Source: Leisingera daeponensis DSM 23529 (GTDB lineage: Bacteria > Pseudomonadota > Alphaproteobacteria > Rhodobacterales > Rhodobacteraceae). Taken from it: a stretch of 64,000 nucleotides of DNA. The position numbers and the translations under genes are program-made. Under the pieces are notes generated by a model. The model ran no database searches and was not told where the DNA came from. It saw only the letters and a list, made by a program, of their open reading frames with translations. Positions 38,171 to 47,511 of this stretch are shown piece by piece. Numbering within the stretch: position 1 is the first letter of the stretch; every line of letters starts with the position of its first letter. The stretch is taken from positions 930,225 to 994,224 of the forward strand of contig NZ_KI421500.1 in NCBI RefSeq assembly GCF_000473145.1, written 5' to 3'.

Positions 38171-38955
38171 GCGTCCGCCTCCAGCTTGTCCTTGTTCTTC
38201 AGACCGGTGCCCAGATAGGCCTCGATCACATGCTCGTTTGCCTTGATCTCGTCCAGGGTGCCTTCGGCCAGCTTCTTGCCCTCGGCCATGCAGATCACCG
38301 GGTCGCAGAGGCGGCCGATGAATTCCATGTCGTGTTCGATGACGACGAAAGTATAGCCGCGCTCCTCGTTGAGGCGCTTGATCGCATCGGCGATGGTATA
38401 GAGCAGGGTGCGGTTCACGCCGGCGCCAACCTCGTCGAGGAAAACGATCTTGGCGTCCACCATCATGGTGCGGCCCAGTTCCAGCAGCTTTTTCTGGCCG
38501 CCGGACACCTGGCCCGCCTTCAGGTCCGCGATGTGGCTGATGGTCAGGAACTCCAGCACCTCGTCGGCCTTGGCCCGCAGTGCGCGTTCCTCGTCGGCGA
38601 TCCGCTTGCGGCCGAACCAGGTGTTCCACAGCGTCTCGCCCGACTGGTTGCCCGGCACCATCATCAGGTTTTCCCGGCAGGTCATCGAGGAGAACTCATG
38701 CGCGATCTGGAAGGTGCGCAGCAGCCCCTTGTGGAACAGCTCATGCGGCGGCAGGCCGGTGATATCCTCACCGTCCATGGTGACCCGGCCTGAGGTCGGT
38801 TCCAGCACACCCGCGATAACGTTGAAAAGAGTGGTTTTCCCGGCACCGTTCGGGCCGATCAAACCGGTTATGGACCCCTTAGCGATTTCCAGCGAAGCGC
38901 CATCCACCGCGTGGAACCCGCCGAAGTGCTTGTGCAAGTCCTCGACGACGATCAT
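38167..38955 (-). CDS. livG: Branched-chain amino acid ABC transporter ATPase LivG
   Basis: ATP-binding subunit of 262 aa. Walker A GPNGAGKTT, signature VSGGQKKLLELGRTM and Walker B IVFLDEVGAGVN; the Glu-Val-Gly-Ala-Gly variant after the Walker B Asp is common in LivG. AGGGG lies ten bases before the ATG, and a small hairpin with A-rich flank sits just before that site. It pairs with LivF under the LivH/LivM pore. Confidence 0.94.
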   Translation of the reverse strand: MIVVEDLHKHFGGFHAVDGASLEIAKGSITGLIGPNGAGKTTLFNVIAGVLEPTSGRVTMDGEDITGLPPHELFHKGLLRTFQIAHEFSSMTCRENLMMVPGNQSGETLWNTWFGRKRIADEERALRAKADEVLEFLTISHIADLKAGQVSGGQKKLLELGRTMMVDAKIVFLDEVGAGVNRTLLYTIADAIKRLNEERGYTFVVIEHDMEFIGRLCDPVICMAEGKKLAEGTLDEIKANEHVIEAYLGTGLKNKDKLEADA

Positions 38956-38970
38956 GTCATTACATCCCCT

Positions 38971-38994
38971 GCCGCAGTTTTTGCGGCGTTTTTT
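38971..38994. repeat. Hairpin in the livK-livG spacer with T-run on the plus strand
   Basis: Stem GCCGCA / TGCGGC with GTTTT loop, then six T on the plus strand. On the coding (minus) strand it lies just before the livG ribosome-binding site and lacks a U-tract, so it would not terminate the liv message. Confidence 0.5.
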
Positions 38995-39000
38995 AATTTG

Positions 39001-39035
39001 GAACAGCCCGGGAAAAACCCGGGCTGTTCTTTTTT
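39001..39035. repeat. Strong 12-bp hairpin after livK
   Basis: Perfect stem GAACAGCCCGGG / CCCGGGCTGTTC, loop AAAAA, followed by six T on the plus strand only. Downstream of livK on the coding strand there is no U-run, so it may protect the livK mRNA 3' end; on the plus strand it would stop antisense transcripts. Confidence 0.6.
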
Positions 39036-39055
39036 GGTTGCTTTTCCAATGCTTA

Positions 39056-40249
39056 TCAGCGGAAGCGAAGGGTTTCGTTCTTGCCGTCCTTCACTTCGAT
39101 CTCGCGGTAGGAGCCTGCGCTCTCACCCGGGCCGATCAGCTCAACGCCGGTTGCGCCCTGGTAGTCGATCTCACCGCCGGCGGCGAGGATTTCCAGCGCC
39201 TTGCCCAGCTCGCCCGGGTTGATCGGCTCGCCCGGCGCGTTGGCCACGTCCAGGATCTTGCCGACATAATCCGCCGGGTTGGTGGAGTTTGCCGCCTGCA
39301 TCGCCAGCAGGAACAGCGCCGCCGCGTCATAGGATTCGGACGCGTAGGCCGAGGTGCCGTCAAAGCCGCGCTCTTTGGCCATCTCGGCAAAGATTTCCGC
39401 GCCCTTGCTGTCGGAACCGGCGATCTGGCCGAAGGAGCCGTCCAGATCCGGGCCGACGTTCTGGGGCAGGGTATCGCCGATCATGCCGCCGGGCAGCCCG
39501 AAGGTGTCAAACGCACCGGAATCCAGCGCGCCCTGGATGATGCCGAGGCCGCCCTGATCCAGATAGCCCGCAACCACCAGGATGTCGCCGCCGGCCGAGG
39601 CCAGCGCGCCGACTTCAGCGGAATAGTCGCCCTTACCGTCTTCATGCGCAGTCACGATGGTGACTTCGCCGCCGGCTTCCTCGAAGGAGGTCTTGATCGC
39701 GTCCGCCAGACCCTTGCCGTAGTCGTTGTTGGTGTAGGTCAGGGCGATCGAGTTGATGCCGCGCTCTTTCAGGATCTCGGCCATCACCTGGCCTTCGCGC
39801 GCGTCCGACGGCGAAGTGCGGAAGAACAGGCCGTTGTCTTCCATGGTGGACAGGCCGGGCGAGGTGGCCGACGGCGAGATCATCACCATGCCATTCGGAA
39901 TCGCCACGTTCTGCAGGATGGCGCCGGTCACGCCGGAGCAGTCGCCGCCGATGATGCCGTTCACACCCTCAGCCACCAGCTTTTCGCCGTTCGCCACTGC
40001 CAGGCCGTTGTCGATGCAGCCGGTGTCAGCGCGGACCGGGGTCACGGTGGCGCTGTCCAAGAGCTTGCCCGACTTGGTGACCTCTTCCATGGCCAGCTCA
40101 GCGCCGGCACCCATGGCCGGGGCCAGCGATTCAATCGGGCCGGTGAAGCCGAACAGCACGCCCAGTTTCACTTCCTTCGCATGGCCGCCAGCAAATGCGG
40201 TGCCAGCGGTCAGCGCAGCGGCCGCAGTGGCCATCAGCAGTTTTTTCAT
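39056..40249 (-). CDS. livK: Branched-chain amino acid ABC transporter substrate-binding protein
   Basis: Periplasmic binding protein of 397 aa. The signal peptide spans residues 1-20 (ATAAAALTAGTAFAGG). The mature protein has the LivJ-type opening (VKLGVLFGFTGPIESLAPAM) and the two-lobe fold. GGGAG eight bases upstream fixes the start at 40249; the in-frame extension to 40300 lacks signal-peptide character. It is the first gene of the liv operon and is separated from livGFHM by hairpins, consistent with higher expression of the binding protein. The ligand could be another amino acid or amide, as is common for this family. Confidence 0.92.
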   Translation of the reverse strand: MKKLLMATAAAALTAGTAFAGGHAKEVKLGVLFGFTGPIESLAPAMGAGAELAMEEVTKSGKLLDSATVTPVRADTGCIDNGLAVANGEKLVAEGVNGIIGGDCSGVTGAILQNVAIPNGMVMISPSATSPGLSTMEDNGLFFRTSPSDAREGQVMAEILKERGINSIALTYTNNDYGKGLADAIKTSFEEAGGEVTIVTAHEDGKGDYSAEVGALASAGGDILVVAGYLDQGGLGIIQGALDSGAFDTFGLPGGMIGDTLPQNVGPDLDGSFGQIAGSDSKGAEIFAEMAKERGFDGTSAYASESYDAAALFLLAMQAANSTNPADYVGKILDVANAPGEPINPGELGKALEILAAGGEIDYQGATGVELIGPGESAGSYREIEVKDGKNETLRFR

Positions 40250-40438
40250 TTGAGAACTCCCATTGTTGGAACAAAAATGTTCACATCGGACCCTAGGCAA
40301 GCCGGTTGAAAAAGAAAAGTCTTATTGAACCGGAACAATTTACCTCGGGCCGCCTGTTTCGCGCTGCTCCTCCTCTTGATCCCCGGATGCAGCGCCGGCG
40401 TGGATTTACCGTGGAATCAGCAGAAGGAAAAGACCTCA

Positions 40439-41542
40439 ATGCTACAACTGCTTCGCCCCGCGACGCTTGCCCTGGCGCTGATGGCGGTTTGCACGGCGGC
40501 CTTCGCAGAAACGCTCTCCACCAGCCAGGGCACGCTTCGCGTCACCCGGATGGCTGCGGGGTTTGATGTGCCCTGGGCGTTTGCGTTTCTGCCGGACGGC
40601 GGCCTTTTGGTGACAGAGCGGGACGGCCAGCTGTTCCATGTGCAGGGCGGGCAAAAGCAGCGCGTCAGCGGCACGCCTGCGGTGGCCGCCGAGGGGCAGG
40701 GCGGGCTGCTGGATGTCATGGTGCCGCGCGACTTTACCAGCAGCCGCGAGGTTTTCCTGACCTACGCCAAGCGCCAGGGACGCGGGGCCGGCACCGCCCT
40801 GGCCGTTGGCAAGCTCAGCCGGGACAATGCGGAGCTGACCGGCGTCAAGCTGCTGTTCGAGGCCGCGCCAGGCTCCCGCGGCGGCCGGCATTTCGGCGCC
40901 CGCGTGGTCGAGGCGCGGGATGGCACCCTGTTCCTTTCTCTGGGGGAGCGCGGCGACCGGCCCAGCGCCCAGAACCTGCGGCTGCACCAGGGATCGGTGG
41001 TGCGGATCAACCGCGACGGCACGGTGCCCGCCAGCAACCCGTTTACCGGCAGGCAGGACGCCCAGCCGGAAATCTGGTCCTACGGCCACCGCAACCCGCA
41101 GGGCATGGCGCTCGATTTGCAGGGCAACCTGTGGGTGGCGGAGCATGGCGCCAAGGGCGGCGATGAGGTCAACCGGGTGCAAAGAGGCGCCAATTACGGC
41201 TGGCCGGTGATCTCCTACGGGCGCCACTACTCCGGCGCGCGGATCGGCGAGGGCACCGCGAAACCCGGCATGGAGCAGCCGGAATGGTATTGGGATCCCT
41301 CCATCGCGCCCTCCGGCATGATGATCTACTCCGGACGCATGTGGCCGGAATGGCGTGGCGATGTTTTCGTCGGCTCGCTGAAGCTCGACTACATCGCGCG
41401 CCTCTCAGGCGCGCCGCTGACGGAGGTGGAGCAATTGCGAAGCGGCGAGACGGGCCGCATCCGCGACGTGCGGGAAGCGCCCGACGGCAGCATCTGGTTT
41501 GCCTCGGAAACGGAAGGCGCGGTTTTCAGGCTGTCCCGCTAG
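40439..41542 (+). CDS. PQQ-type sugar dehydrogenase (glucose/sorbosone dehydrogenase family)
   Basis: Soluble beta-propeller protein, 367 aa from the chosen start. The signal peptide at residues 1-22 (ALALMAVCTAAFA) sends it to the periplasm. Family motifs include LLVTERDGQL near the N-terminus, HFGARVVEARDGTLFLSLGERGDR, WSYGHRNPQGM, and EHGAKGGDEVNR. The HRNPQG and GGDEVN segments hold PQQ and calcium contacts in characterised relatives. The sugar substrate is unknown. An in-frame TTG at 40325 would add a second hydrophobic leader ending in a weak lipobox-like IPGC. I prefer ATG 40439, with AAGGA upstream. Confidence 0.85.
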   Translation: MLQLLRPATLALALMAVCTAAFAETLSTSQGTLRVTRMAAGFDVPWAFAFLPDGGLLVTERDGQLFHVQGGQKQRVSGTPAVAAEGQGGLLDVMVPRDFTSSREVFLTYAKRQGRGAGTALAVGKLSRDNAELTGVKLLFEAAPGSRGGRHFGARVVEARDGTLFLSLGERGDRPSAQNLRLHQGSVVRINRDGTVPASNPFTGRQDAQPEIWSYGHRNPQGMALDLQGNLWVAEHGAKGGDEVNRVQRGANYGWPVISYGRHYSGARIGEGTAKPGMEQPEWYWDPSIAPSGMMIYSGRMWPEWRGDVFVGSLKLDYIARLSGAPLTEVEQLRSGETGRIRDVREAPDGSIWFASETEGAVFRLSR

Positions 41543-41562
41543 GCAGAACAGCCTGCAGCCGC

Positions 41563-42567
41563 TCAGACCTTATAAGCCGCCGCCTTGCTGCCGCGTTCCC
41601 GGTACGGCGTGGTGTCGTAATGCGCCCGGTAGCATTTGGAGAAATGCGACGGCGAGGCAAAGCCGCAGGCCAGCGCCACGTTGATCACGCTCATGTCGGT
41701 CTGCATCAGGAGGTTGCGCGCCTTCTGCAGCCGCAGCTCCATATAATAGCGCTTGGGCGAGCGGTTCAGGTACCGGCGGAACAGGCGTTCCAGCTGGCGG
41801 GTTGACATGCCCACATCCTGCGCAAGGATCGAGGGGCTGATCGGCTCTTCGATGTTGGCTTCCATCATCTGGATCACCATCGACAGCTTGGGGTGGCGCA
41901 CGCCGATGCGGGTCGGGATCGACAGCCGCTGGGTGTCCTGGTCGGTGCGGATCGAGGAGTAGATCAGCTGGTCCGCCACGGCATTTGCCAGCTCCTCGCC
42001 GTGATCGTTCGCTATCAGCTTGAGCATCAGGTCGATGGAGGAGGTGCCGCCTGCGGTGGACACCCGGTTGCCGTCGATCACGAACACCGATTTTGTCAGG
42101 TCGACCTCGTCGAATTCTTCGGCAAAGCTGTCGGCGTTTTCCCAGTGGATGGTGGCCCGTTTGCCGTCCAGCAGCCCGGCTTTGGCCATGGCATAGGACG
42201 CCGTGCACAATCCGCCCATGGTCAGCCCCTTGCGGGCCTCGCGGCGCAGCCAGGACAGCAGCTTCTTGGTGGTCGCCTCCTGCACGTCGATGCCGGAGCA
42301 CAGGATCACCACATCATCGCGGCGCAGCTCGACCAGATCGTCGTCCAGCTGAAACGTCGTGCCGGCCGAACAGGTTACGGTACCGCCGCCTTCGCCGATC
42401 AGGGACCAGCAATAGGCTTCGGTGCCGCTCATCCGGTTTGCGATCCGCAGGCATTCGACCGCCGATGCAAAGGACAGCATCGTGAACTTGTCGAGCAACA
42501 CAAAAACGAACCTTTTCGGCTGGCCGGCTTCTTTTCCAGAATCAGCAGGCTTGCGCGACGTCTGCAT
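41563..42567 (-). CDS. GlxA-family AraC-type transcriptional regulator
   Basis: Protein of 334 aa. An N-terminal DJ-1/PfpI-like domain holds CSGIDVQEA and [18 protein letters not shown]. The C-terminal AraC helix-turn-helix pair includes [31 protein letters not shown] and [18 protein letters not shown]. GbdR and CdhR, regulators of glycine betaine and carnitine use in Pseudomonas, belong to this family, so a role in quaternary amine catabolism is possible but unproven. AAGGA supports the start at 42567. It is divergent from the DAHP synthase gene. Confidence 0.88.
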   Translation of the reverse strand: MQTSRKPADSGKEAGQPKRFVFVLLDKFTMLSFASAVECLRIANRMSGTEAYCWSLIGEGGGTVTCSAGTTFQLDDDLVELRRDDVVILCSGIDVQEATTKKLLSWLRREARKGLTMGGLCTASYAMAKAGLLDGKRATIHWENADSFAEEFDEVDLTKSVFVIDGNRVSTAGGTSSIDLMLKLIANDHGEELANAVADQLIYSSIRTDQDTQRLSIPTRIGVRHPKLSMVIQMMEANIEEPISPSILAQDVGMSTRQLERLFRRYLNRSPKRYYMELRLQKARNLLMQTDMSVINVALACGFASPSHFSKCYRAHYDTTPYRERGSKAAAYKV

Positions 42568-42747
42568 GGCGGGGTCCTTCGAGAAACAAGTCGGGCCGCG
42601 GGAGCAGGCTCCGCGGCAGGTCAGAAAACCGTGTTCACAGGATGGACGCCGGGTCAAGTGGCCGAAATTCTAAACTGGCCTCCAAGGTACGGATTTCGTA
42701 TAGAGCTCCCAATAATTTCTAAAGTCCTCTTAAGCGGAGAAAAAGTC

Positions 42748-44118
42748 ATGAGCGAATGGCAAAAATCGGACTGGCGCAGCAAGCCGCGGGTTCAGATGCC
42801 GGACTATACCGATGCGGCCGCGCTGAACGCTGTCGAGGCTCAGCTTTCCAAATATCCTCCGCTGGTTTTTGCCGGTGAGGCGCGCCGCCTCAAGCAGCAT
42901 CTGGGCGCTGCGGGCCGCGGCGAGGCGTTTCTGCTGCAGGGCGGCGACTGTGCCGAAAGCTTCGACCAGTTCAGCGCCGACGCGATCCGCGACACCTTCA
43001 AGGTGATGCTGCAGATGGCGATGGTGCTGACCTACGGCGCCAAGGTGCCGGTGGTGAAGGTGGGCCGCATGGCCGGCCAGTTCGCCAAGCCGCGCAGCGC
43101 GCCGACCGAAGTCATCGATGGCGTCGAGCTGCCCAGCTACCGCGGCGATATCATCAATGAACTTGCCTTCACGCCCGGCGCCCGCATTCCCGATCCCAGC
43201 AAGATGCTGCAGGCCTATACCCAGGCCGCGGCCACGCTGAACCTGCTGCGCGCCTTCTCCACCGGCGGTTTTGCCGACATGAGCCGGGTTCACTCCTGGA
43301 CGCTGGGGTTCACCGATGAACAGGAAGTCCAGAAGTACAGCGAGATCGCGACCCGCATCCAGGACACCATCGACTTTATGGCGGCTGCCGGGATCAATGC
43401 CGACACCACCCATGAATTCTCCACTGTCGAATTCTACACCAGCCATGAAAGCCTGCTGCTGGAATATGAAGAGGCGCTGACCCGTCTCGATTCCACCTCC
43501 GGCAAATGGCTGGCCGGCTCCGGCCACATGATCTGGATCGGCGACCGCACCCGGCAGCCGGACGGCGCCCATGTGGAATTCTGCCGCGGCGTGCTGAACC
43601 CGATCGGCCTCAAATGCGGCCCGACCACCACCGCCGAGGACCTGAAGGTGCTGATGGCGCGCCTGAATCCCGAGAACGAAGAGGGCAAGCTGACCCTGAT
43701 TGCCCGCTTCGGCGCCGGCAAGGCGGGCGAGCATCTGCCGCGGCTGATCAAGGCGGTCAAGGAAGAAGGCGCCAAGGTGACCTGGGTCTGCGACCCGATG
43801 CACGGCAATACCATCAAATCCTCGACCGGCTACAAGACCCGCCCGTTCGAAAGCGTGCTGCGCGAAGTGCGCGACTTCTTCGGCGTCCACAAGGCCGAGG
43901 GCACCGTGCCCGGCGGCGTGCACTTCGAGATGACCGGCCAGGACGTGACCGAATGCACCGGCGGCGTCCGCGCCGTGACGGAGGAAGACCTGAGCGACCG
44001 CTACCACACCGCCTGCGATCCGCGCCTGAATGCAAGCCAGTCGCTGGAACTAGCCTTCCTGGTGGCAGAGGAACTGTCCGCCCTGCGCGCCGCCCAGAGC
44101 GCCCGTCAGGCCGGCTGA
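42748..44118 (+). CDS. Class II 3-deoxy-7-phosphoheptulonate (DAHP) synthase
   Basis: First enzyme of the shikimate pathway, condensing phosphoenolpyruvate with erythrose 4-phosphate, 456 aa. This is the plant/Mycobacterium-type class II fold: [14 protein letters not shown] near residue 70 with the metal-ligand cysteine, [14 protein letters not shown], a later [10 protein letters not shown] with a metal-ligand histidine, and [16 protein letters not shown] eight bases upstream marks the start. It is monocistronic; its 3' side shares the spacer with a terminator for the convergent PAS gene. Allosteric control by aromatic amino acids cannot be judged from the sequence. Confidence 0.95.
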   Translation: MSEWQKSDWRSKPRVQMPDYTDAAALNAVEAQLSKYPPLVFAGEARRLKQHLGAAGRGEAFLLQGGDCAESFDQFSADAIRDTFKVMLQMAMVLTYGAKVPVVKVGRMAGQFAKPRSAPTEVIDGVELPSYRGDIINELAFTPGARIPDPSKMLQAYTQAAATLNLLRAFSTGGFADMSRVHSWTLGFTDEQEVQKYSEIATRIQDTIDFMAAAGINADTTHEFSTVEFYTSHESLLLEYEEALTRLDSTSGKWLAGSGHMIWIGDRTRQPDGAHVEFCRGVLNPIGLKCGPTTTAEDLKVLMARLNPENEEGKLTLIARFGAGKAGEHLPRLIKAVKEEGAKVTWVCDPMHGNTIKSSTGYKTRPFESVLREVRDFFGVHKAEGTVPGGVHFEMTGQDVTECTGGVRAVTEEDLSDRYHTACDPRLNASQSLELAFLVAEELSALRAAQSARQAG

Positions 44119-44166
44119 CACCGGGCAGGCCGCGGGTTCGCGGCCGGTCCGCAAGGTCCAGTAAAC

Positions 44167-44200
44167 AAAAAAAGCGCCCCGGGGTTCTCCCTCGGGGCGC
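44167..44200 (-). terminator. Terminator of the PAS_5 gene
   Basis: Stem GCGCCCCG / CGGGGCGC (44174-44181 with 44193-44200) with a run of seven T on the minus strand. It may also slow plus-strand transcripts from the DAHP synthase gene. Confidence 0.8.
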
Positions 44201-44259
44201 AGTCAATTCAAGTGCTATGACCTTGTACTTGAATGAAAACAGCTATGCGGTGCGGCCTG

Positions 44260-45099
44260 TCAGTCGCGGCTGACCACCAGGCGCAGATGCGGTGCGCCCT
44301 TGGGTTTGGCCGGGGGCGCCGCGGGCGCATCCGCCGGTGCCGCCGGTCTGGCCGCGCGGCTGCGCTCCAGCAGTGCCTTGGCCTCGTCCAGAATGGACCG
44401 CTCCGGCTTGAACCGCGCCTGGGTTTCGGCAAAGCCCGGGTTGGGCCGGTTCACGTCGCGACGCTCTTCCTTGGCGGCAGGCGTGGCGGCGTCAGGCCGC
44501 GGCTTGGCTTTGAACCCTGCGGTGCCGGTTGCCTTGCTGACCGCGCGCATTTCGATCGAGGAGATCGAAAACCGCTGCGAAGTGACCGTTTCGCCATCAT
44601 CCGCCACCAGCACACCCAGAACCCGGCTGATATCGCCCAGATCGCTGCGCAGCGGCAGCATCAGCATCCGGGCCTCGCGCGGGGTGCGCAGGCGCGGCGC
44701 TTCGATCTGCAGTTCCAGTTCCACGATTGCCGGGGTCTCGAACATATGCTCCATCGCCGAGCTCAGCTGCTTGCGCGCGTCGGTGGTGAAGAAAGCGGTG
44801 ATCGGCATGCCGCGCACCTCCATGCCGGCCATGCCGTTCACCAGCGACCCGGCCAGGCGGAACCGCGCAATGCCCGGTGCGATCCGTTCCAGAATAAAGG
44901 TGTGGCTCAGGATGTTCTCCAGCCCGCGCGGGTCGATCTGGGACCGGCTCGGCACATCATCGCCGCGCCGCAGGGCCGTCCAGTAGGCCTCAGCCTGGCG
45001 CAGCGGCGACAGCGGCCCGCCTTTGCGGAACCGGTTCATCGAAACAACCTTGTCCTGACTGCTCATCGTCTCAGTGCCGCTGCGGCTGCCAAAAAACAT
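44260..45099 (-). CDS. PAS_5 domain protein
   Basis: Protein of 279 aa. The N-terminal half (about residues 25-190) is a PAS_5-type domain, with LSPLRQAEAYWTALRRGDDVPSRSQIDP and ILERIAPGIARFRLAGSLVNGMAG as the typical opening. The C-terminal 90 residues are Ala/Pro/Lys-rich and probably disordered, ending in a short conserved-looking PHLRLVVSRD. There is no kinase, cyclase or DNA-binding domain, so it is likely a ligand or partner sensor. AAGGGG eight bases upstream supports the start. The spacer to yicC holds a full CtrA box, so this gene may be in the CtrA regulon. Confidence 0.82.
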   Translation of the reverse strand: MFFGSRSGTETMSSQDKVVSMNRFRKGGPLSPLRQAEAYWTALRRGDDVPSRSQIDPRGLENILSHTFILERIAPGIARFRLAGSLVNGMAGMEVRGMPITAFFTTDARKQLSSAMEHMFETPAIVELELQIEAPRLRTPREARMLMLPLRSDLGDISRVLGVLVADDGETVTSQRFSISSIEMRAVSKATGTAGFKAKPRPDAATPAAKEERRDVNRPNPGFAETQARFKPERSILDEAKALLERSRAARPAAPADAPAAPPAKPKGAPHLRLVVSRD

Positions 45100-45226
45100 C
45101 TCATATCCCCTTCAACCCCGGCGTGCCTTGCGTCCCCTGCAGCCAGCGGCTGCGTTAACACTTAGGGCCGGTATGGTTACCCTGAAGTTAAGATGCCACA
45201 ATCTAATTCAAATTTGGACTACTTCT

Positions 45227-45242
45227 TTAAGCAATGGTTAAC
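45227..45242. promoter_or_regulatory. CtrA box in the PAS_5-yicC spacer
   Basis: Exact TTAA-N7-TTAAC (TTAA GCAATGG TTAAC), 96 bp before yicC and 128 bp before the PAS_5 gene. Which of the two it controls is not evident. Confidence 0.7.
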
Positions 45243-45337
45243 GCGCAGGACTAGCGGCGTTTATGCGATTGCGCTTGCACCCTATACTTTCGAGACAGTA
45301 GAGCTGTCCAACCACCAGCGACGAGAGGGCCTTTCTT

Positions 45338-46234
45338 ATGACCATCCGCAGCATGACCGCCTTTGCCTCTGCGCAGGGCAGCACCGGGCAGCACAGCTGG
45401 AGCTGGGAGCTCCGCTCGGTCAATGCCAAGGGGCTGGACATCCGGCTGCGGGTGCCGGATTGGCTGGAAGGCCTTGAAAACCATATCCGTTCGGTTTTGT
45501 CCAAAGCGCTGGCGCGAGGCAATGTATCATTGACGCTGCGGGTCATCCGGACCGAAGACAGCGCCGCGCAGGTCCAGATCAACACTGCGGTGCTGCAGTC
45601 GGTGATCAAGGCCCTGGGCGAGGCGCAGTCGATTGCCGAGCAGAACCGGGTCGGCATCCGCCCGGCCTCCGCCGCGGAGGTGCTGGGCTTCAAGGGGGTG
45701 CTGGAACAGGCCGCAATTGACGACGATCCGGCGCCGCTGGTGAGAACGCTGAGCAAGGAACTGGAAACCCTTGTGGCGGAGTTCGTGCAGATGCGCGAGG
45801 CCGAAGGTGCCGCGCTTGCCGTAATCCTTAACGGCCAGCTGGAGCAGGTCGCCTCGCTGACGGCGCAAGCGGGCGCCCGCGCTGATGAGCGCAAGTTGAA
45901 AATGGCCGAGACCTTCAAGGCCAATCTGGCCCGGGTGCTGGACAACGCCGATGGTGCCGATCCGGACCGGGTGGCGCAGGAACTGGCGCTGATCGCGGTC
46001 AAAGCGGATGTCACTGAAGAACTGGACCGCCTTGGCGCCCATGTCGGCGCCGCGCGCGATCTGCTGATCAAAGGCGGCGCGGTGGGCCGCAAGCTCGATT
46101 TTCTGATGCAAGAGTTCAATAGAGAAGCAAACACGCTCTGTTCAAAAGCGCAGCACAGCGCCTTGACGGCGGTAGGGCTTGAGCTGAAAACCGTGATCGA
46201 CCAGATGCGCGAGCAGGTGCAGAACATAGAATAA
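45338..46234 (+). CDS. yicC: YicC family endoribonuclease
   Basis: Protein of 298 aa of the YicC/YloC family, recently recognised as endoribonucleases that act on selected RNAs. It opens with the family signature [12 protein letters not shown] and [19 protein letters not shown]. It ends with the conserved C-terminal domain ([41 protein letters not shown]). GAGAGGG seven bases upstream marks the start. It is followed by gmk 16 bp later, the standard yicC-gmk pairing. Confidence 0.93.
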   Translation: MTIRSMTAFASAQGSTGQHSWSWELRSVNAKGLDIRLRVPDWLEGLENHIRSVLSKALARGNVSLTLRVIRTEDSAAQVQINTAVLQSVIKALGEAQSIAEQNRVGIRPASAAEVLGFKGVLEQAAIDDDPAPLVRTLSKELETLVAEFVQMREAEGAALAVILNGQLEQVASLTAQAGARADERKLKMAETFKANLARVLDNADGADPDRVAQELALIAVKADVTEELDRLGAHVGAARDLLIKGGAVGRKLDFLMQEFNREANTLCSKAQHSALTAVGLELKTVIDQMREQVQNIE

Positions 46235-46250
46235 GAAAAGGAGTGCCCAG

Positions 46251-46892
46251 ATGGCGGACCGCCGCGGCCTTTTGATCATCCTCTCATCGCCTTCGGGCGC
46301 AGGCAAATCCACGCTGGCCCGCCGCCTGATGGCCTGGGACCCGGGCCTCAAGTTCTCGGTCTCCGCCACCACCCGCGCCCCGCGCCCGGGCGAGGAGCAC
46401 GGCCGCGAGTATTTCTTCATGTCCGAGGACGAGTTCCGCCAGAAGGTGGCCCAAGGCGGCATGCTGGAGCACGCCCACGTCTTCGGCAATTTCTACGGCT
46501 CGCCCGCAGGCCCGGTCAGGGACACCATCGAGGCCGGCCAGGATGTGCTGTTTGACGTCGACTGGCAGGGCGAGATCCAGATCCGCAACTCCGATCTCGG
46601 CAAGCACGCGCTGTCGATCTTCATCCTGCCGCCCTCGATCCCGGAGCTGCGCCGCCGCCTGGAAACCCGTGCCCAGGACAGCGAGGAGGTGATCGCCAAA
46701 CGGATGCAGAAAAGCTGGGATGAGATCAGCCACTGGGGCTATTACGATTACGTGCTGGTCAACGACGACCTGGACCAGACCGAGGCCAAGCTCAAAACCA
46801 TCGTCGAAGCCGAACGCATGCGCCGGATCCAGCAGCCAAAGCTGCAGGAGCATGTGCGCGCCCTGCAAACCCAATTCGAGGAACAGTCATGA
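46251..46892 (+). CDS. gmk: Guanylate kinase
   Basis: Converts GMP to GDP with ATP, 213 aa. P-loop [10 protein letters not shown] at residues 12-21, the GMP-binding region [20 protein letters not shown], and the lid helix [26 protein letters not shown] precedes the ATG. It overlaps the next gene by four bases (ATGA), forming a yicC-gmk-carbonic anhydrase operon. Confidence 0.97.
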   Translation: MADRRGLLIILSSPSGAGKSTLARRLMAWDPGLKFSVSATTRAPRPGEEHGREYFFMSEDEFRQKVAQGGMLEHAHVFGNFYGSPAGPVRDTIEAGQDVLFDVDWQGEIQIRNSDLGKHALSIFILPPSIPELRRRLETRAQDSEEVIAKRMQKSWDEISHWGYYDYVLVNDDLDQTEAKLKTIVEAERMRRIQQPKLQEHVRALQTQFEEQS

Positions 46893-47410
46893 CCCTCTAC
46901 GCACTTGGAGCAGACACGCCGCAAATTCATGAGGACACCTGGGTTGCCCCCGATGCCAATCTGATCGGCAAGGTGGTGATGGAGGCGGGGTCTTCGGTCT
47001 GGTTCGGCGTCACCATCCGCGCCGATCACGAGGAGATCCGCATCTGCGAAGGCACCAACGTGCAGGAAAACGTGGTGATGCACATCGATGCGGGCTATCC
47101 GCTGACCATCGGCAAGAACTGCACCATCGGCCACAAGGCAATGCTGCACGGCTGCACCATCGGCGAAAACACCCTGGTCGGCATGGGCGCAACCATCCTC
47201 AATGGCGCCAGGATCGGCAAGAACTGCCTGATCGGCGCCGGCGCGCTGGTCACCGAAAACAAGGAAATCCCCGACAACTCGCTGGTCATGGGCAGTCCCG
47301 GCAAGGTGGTGCGCGAGGTCGATGCCGCGCTGGCAGAGAAGCTCACTCAAAGCGCGCTCCACTATCAGGACAACATGCGCCGCTTCCGGGTGGAACTGAA
47401 ACCGCTGTAA
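46889..47410 (+). CDS. Gamma-carbonic anhydrase family protein
   Basis: Protein of 173 aa, a left-handed beta-helix of hexapeptide repeats. The three zinc-ligand histidines of the family are present in VVMHIDAG and in [11 protein letters not shown]. Members hydrate CO2 or are inactive structural relatives (YrdA, PaaY, CaiE types); activity cannot be decided by eye. It is translationally coupled to gmk by a four-base overlap. Confidence 0.9.
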   Translation: MTLYALGADTPQIHEDTWVAPDANLIGKVVMEAGSSVWFGVTIRADHEEIRICEGTNVQENVVMHIDAGYPLTIGKNCTIGHKAMLHGCTIGENTLVGMGATILNGARIGKNCLIGAGALVTENKEIPDNSLVMGSPGKVVREVDAALAEKLTQSALHYQDNMRRFRVELKPL

Positions 47411-47511
47411 TCAGGCGACGCCCGCCGGATTTTGCGCTGGCTGAACGGGGGTGCCACACGGCGTTTACATAGCGGCGCTAGGCAGGCCGGACTCTCAACG
47501 ACGGGGATCTG

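Noticed and set aside
37340..38629. 429-codon frame suggesting a long LivF fusion
   Set aside because: The first 153 residues are the out-of-frame reading of livG; the real livF starts at 38170.
41893..42747. N-terminal extension of the DAHP synthase frame
   Set aside because: It reads antisense to the GlxA-type gene and then through its promoter; ATG 42748 has a good ribosome-binding site and the family N-terminus.
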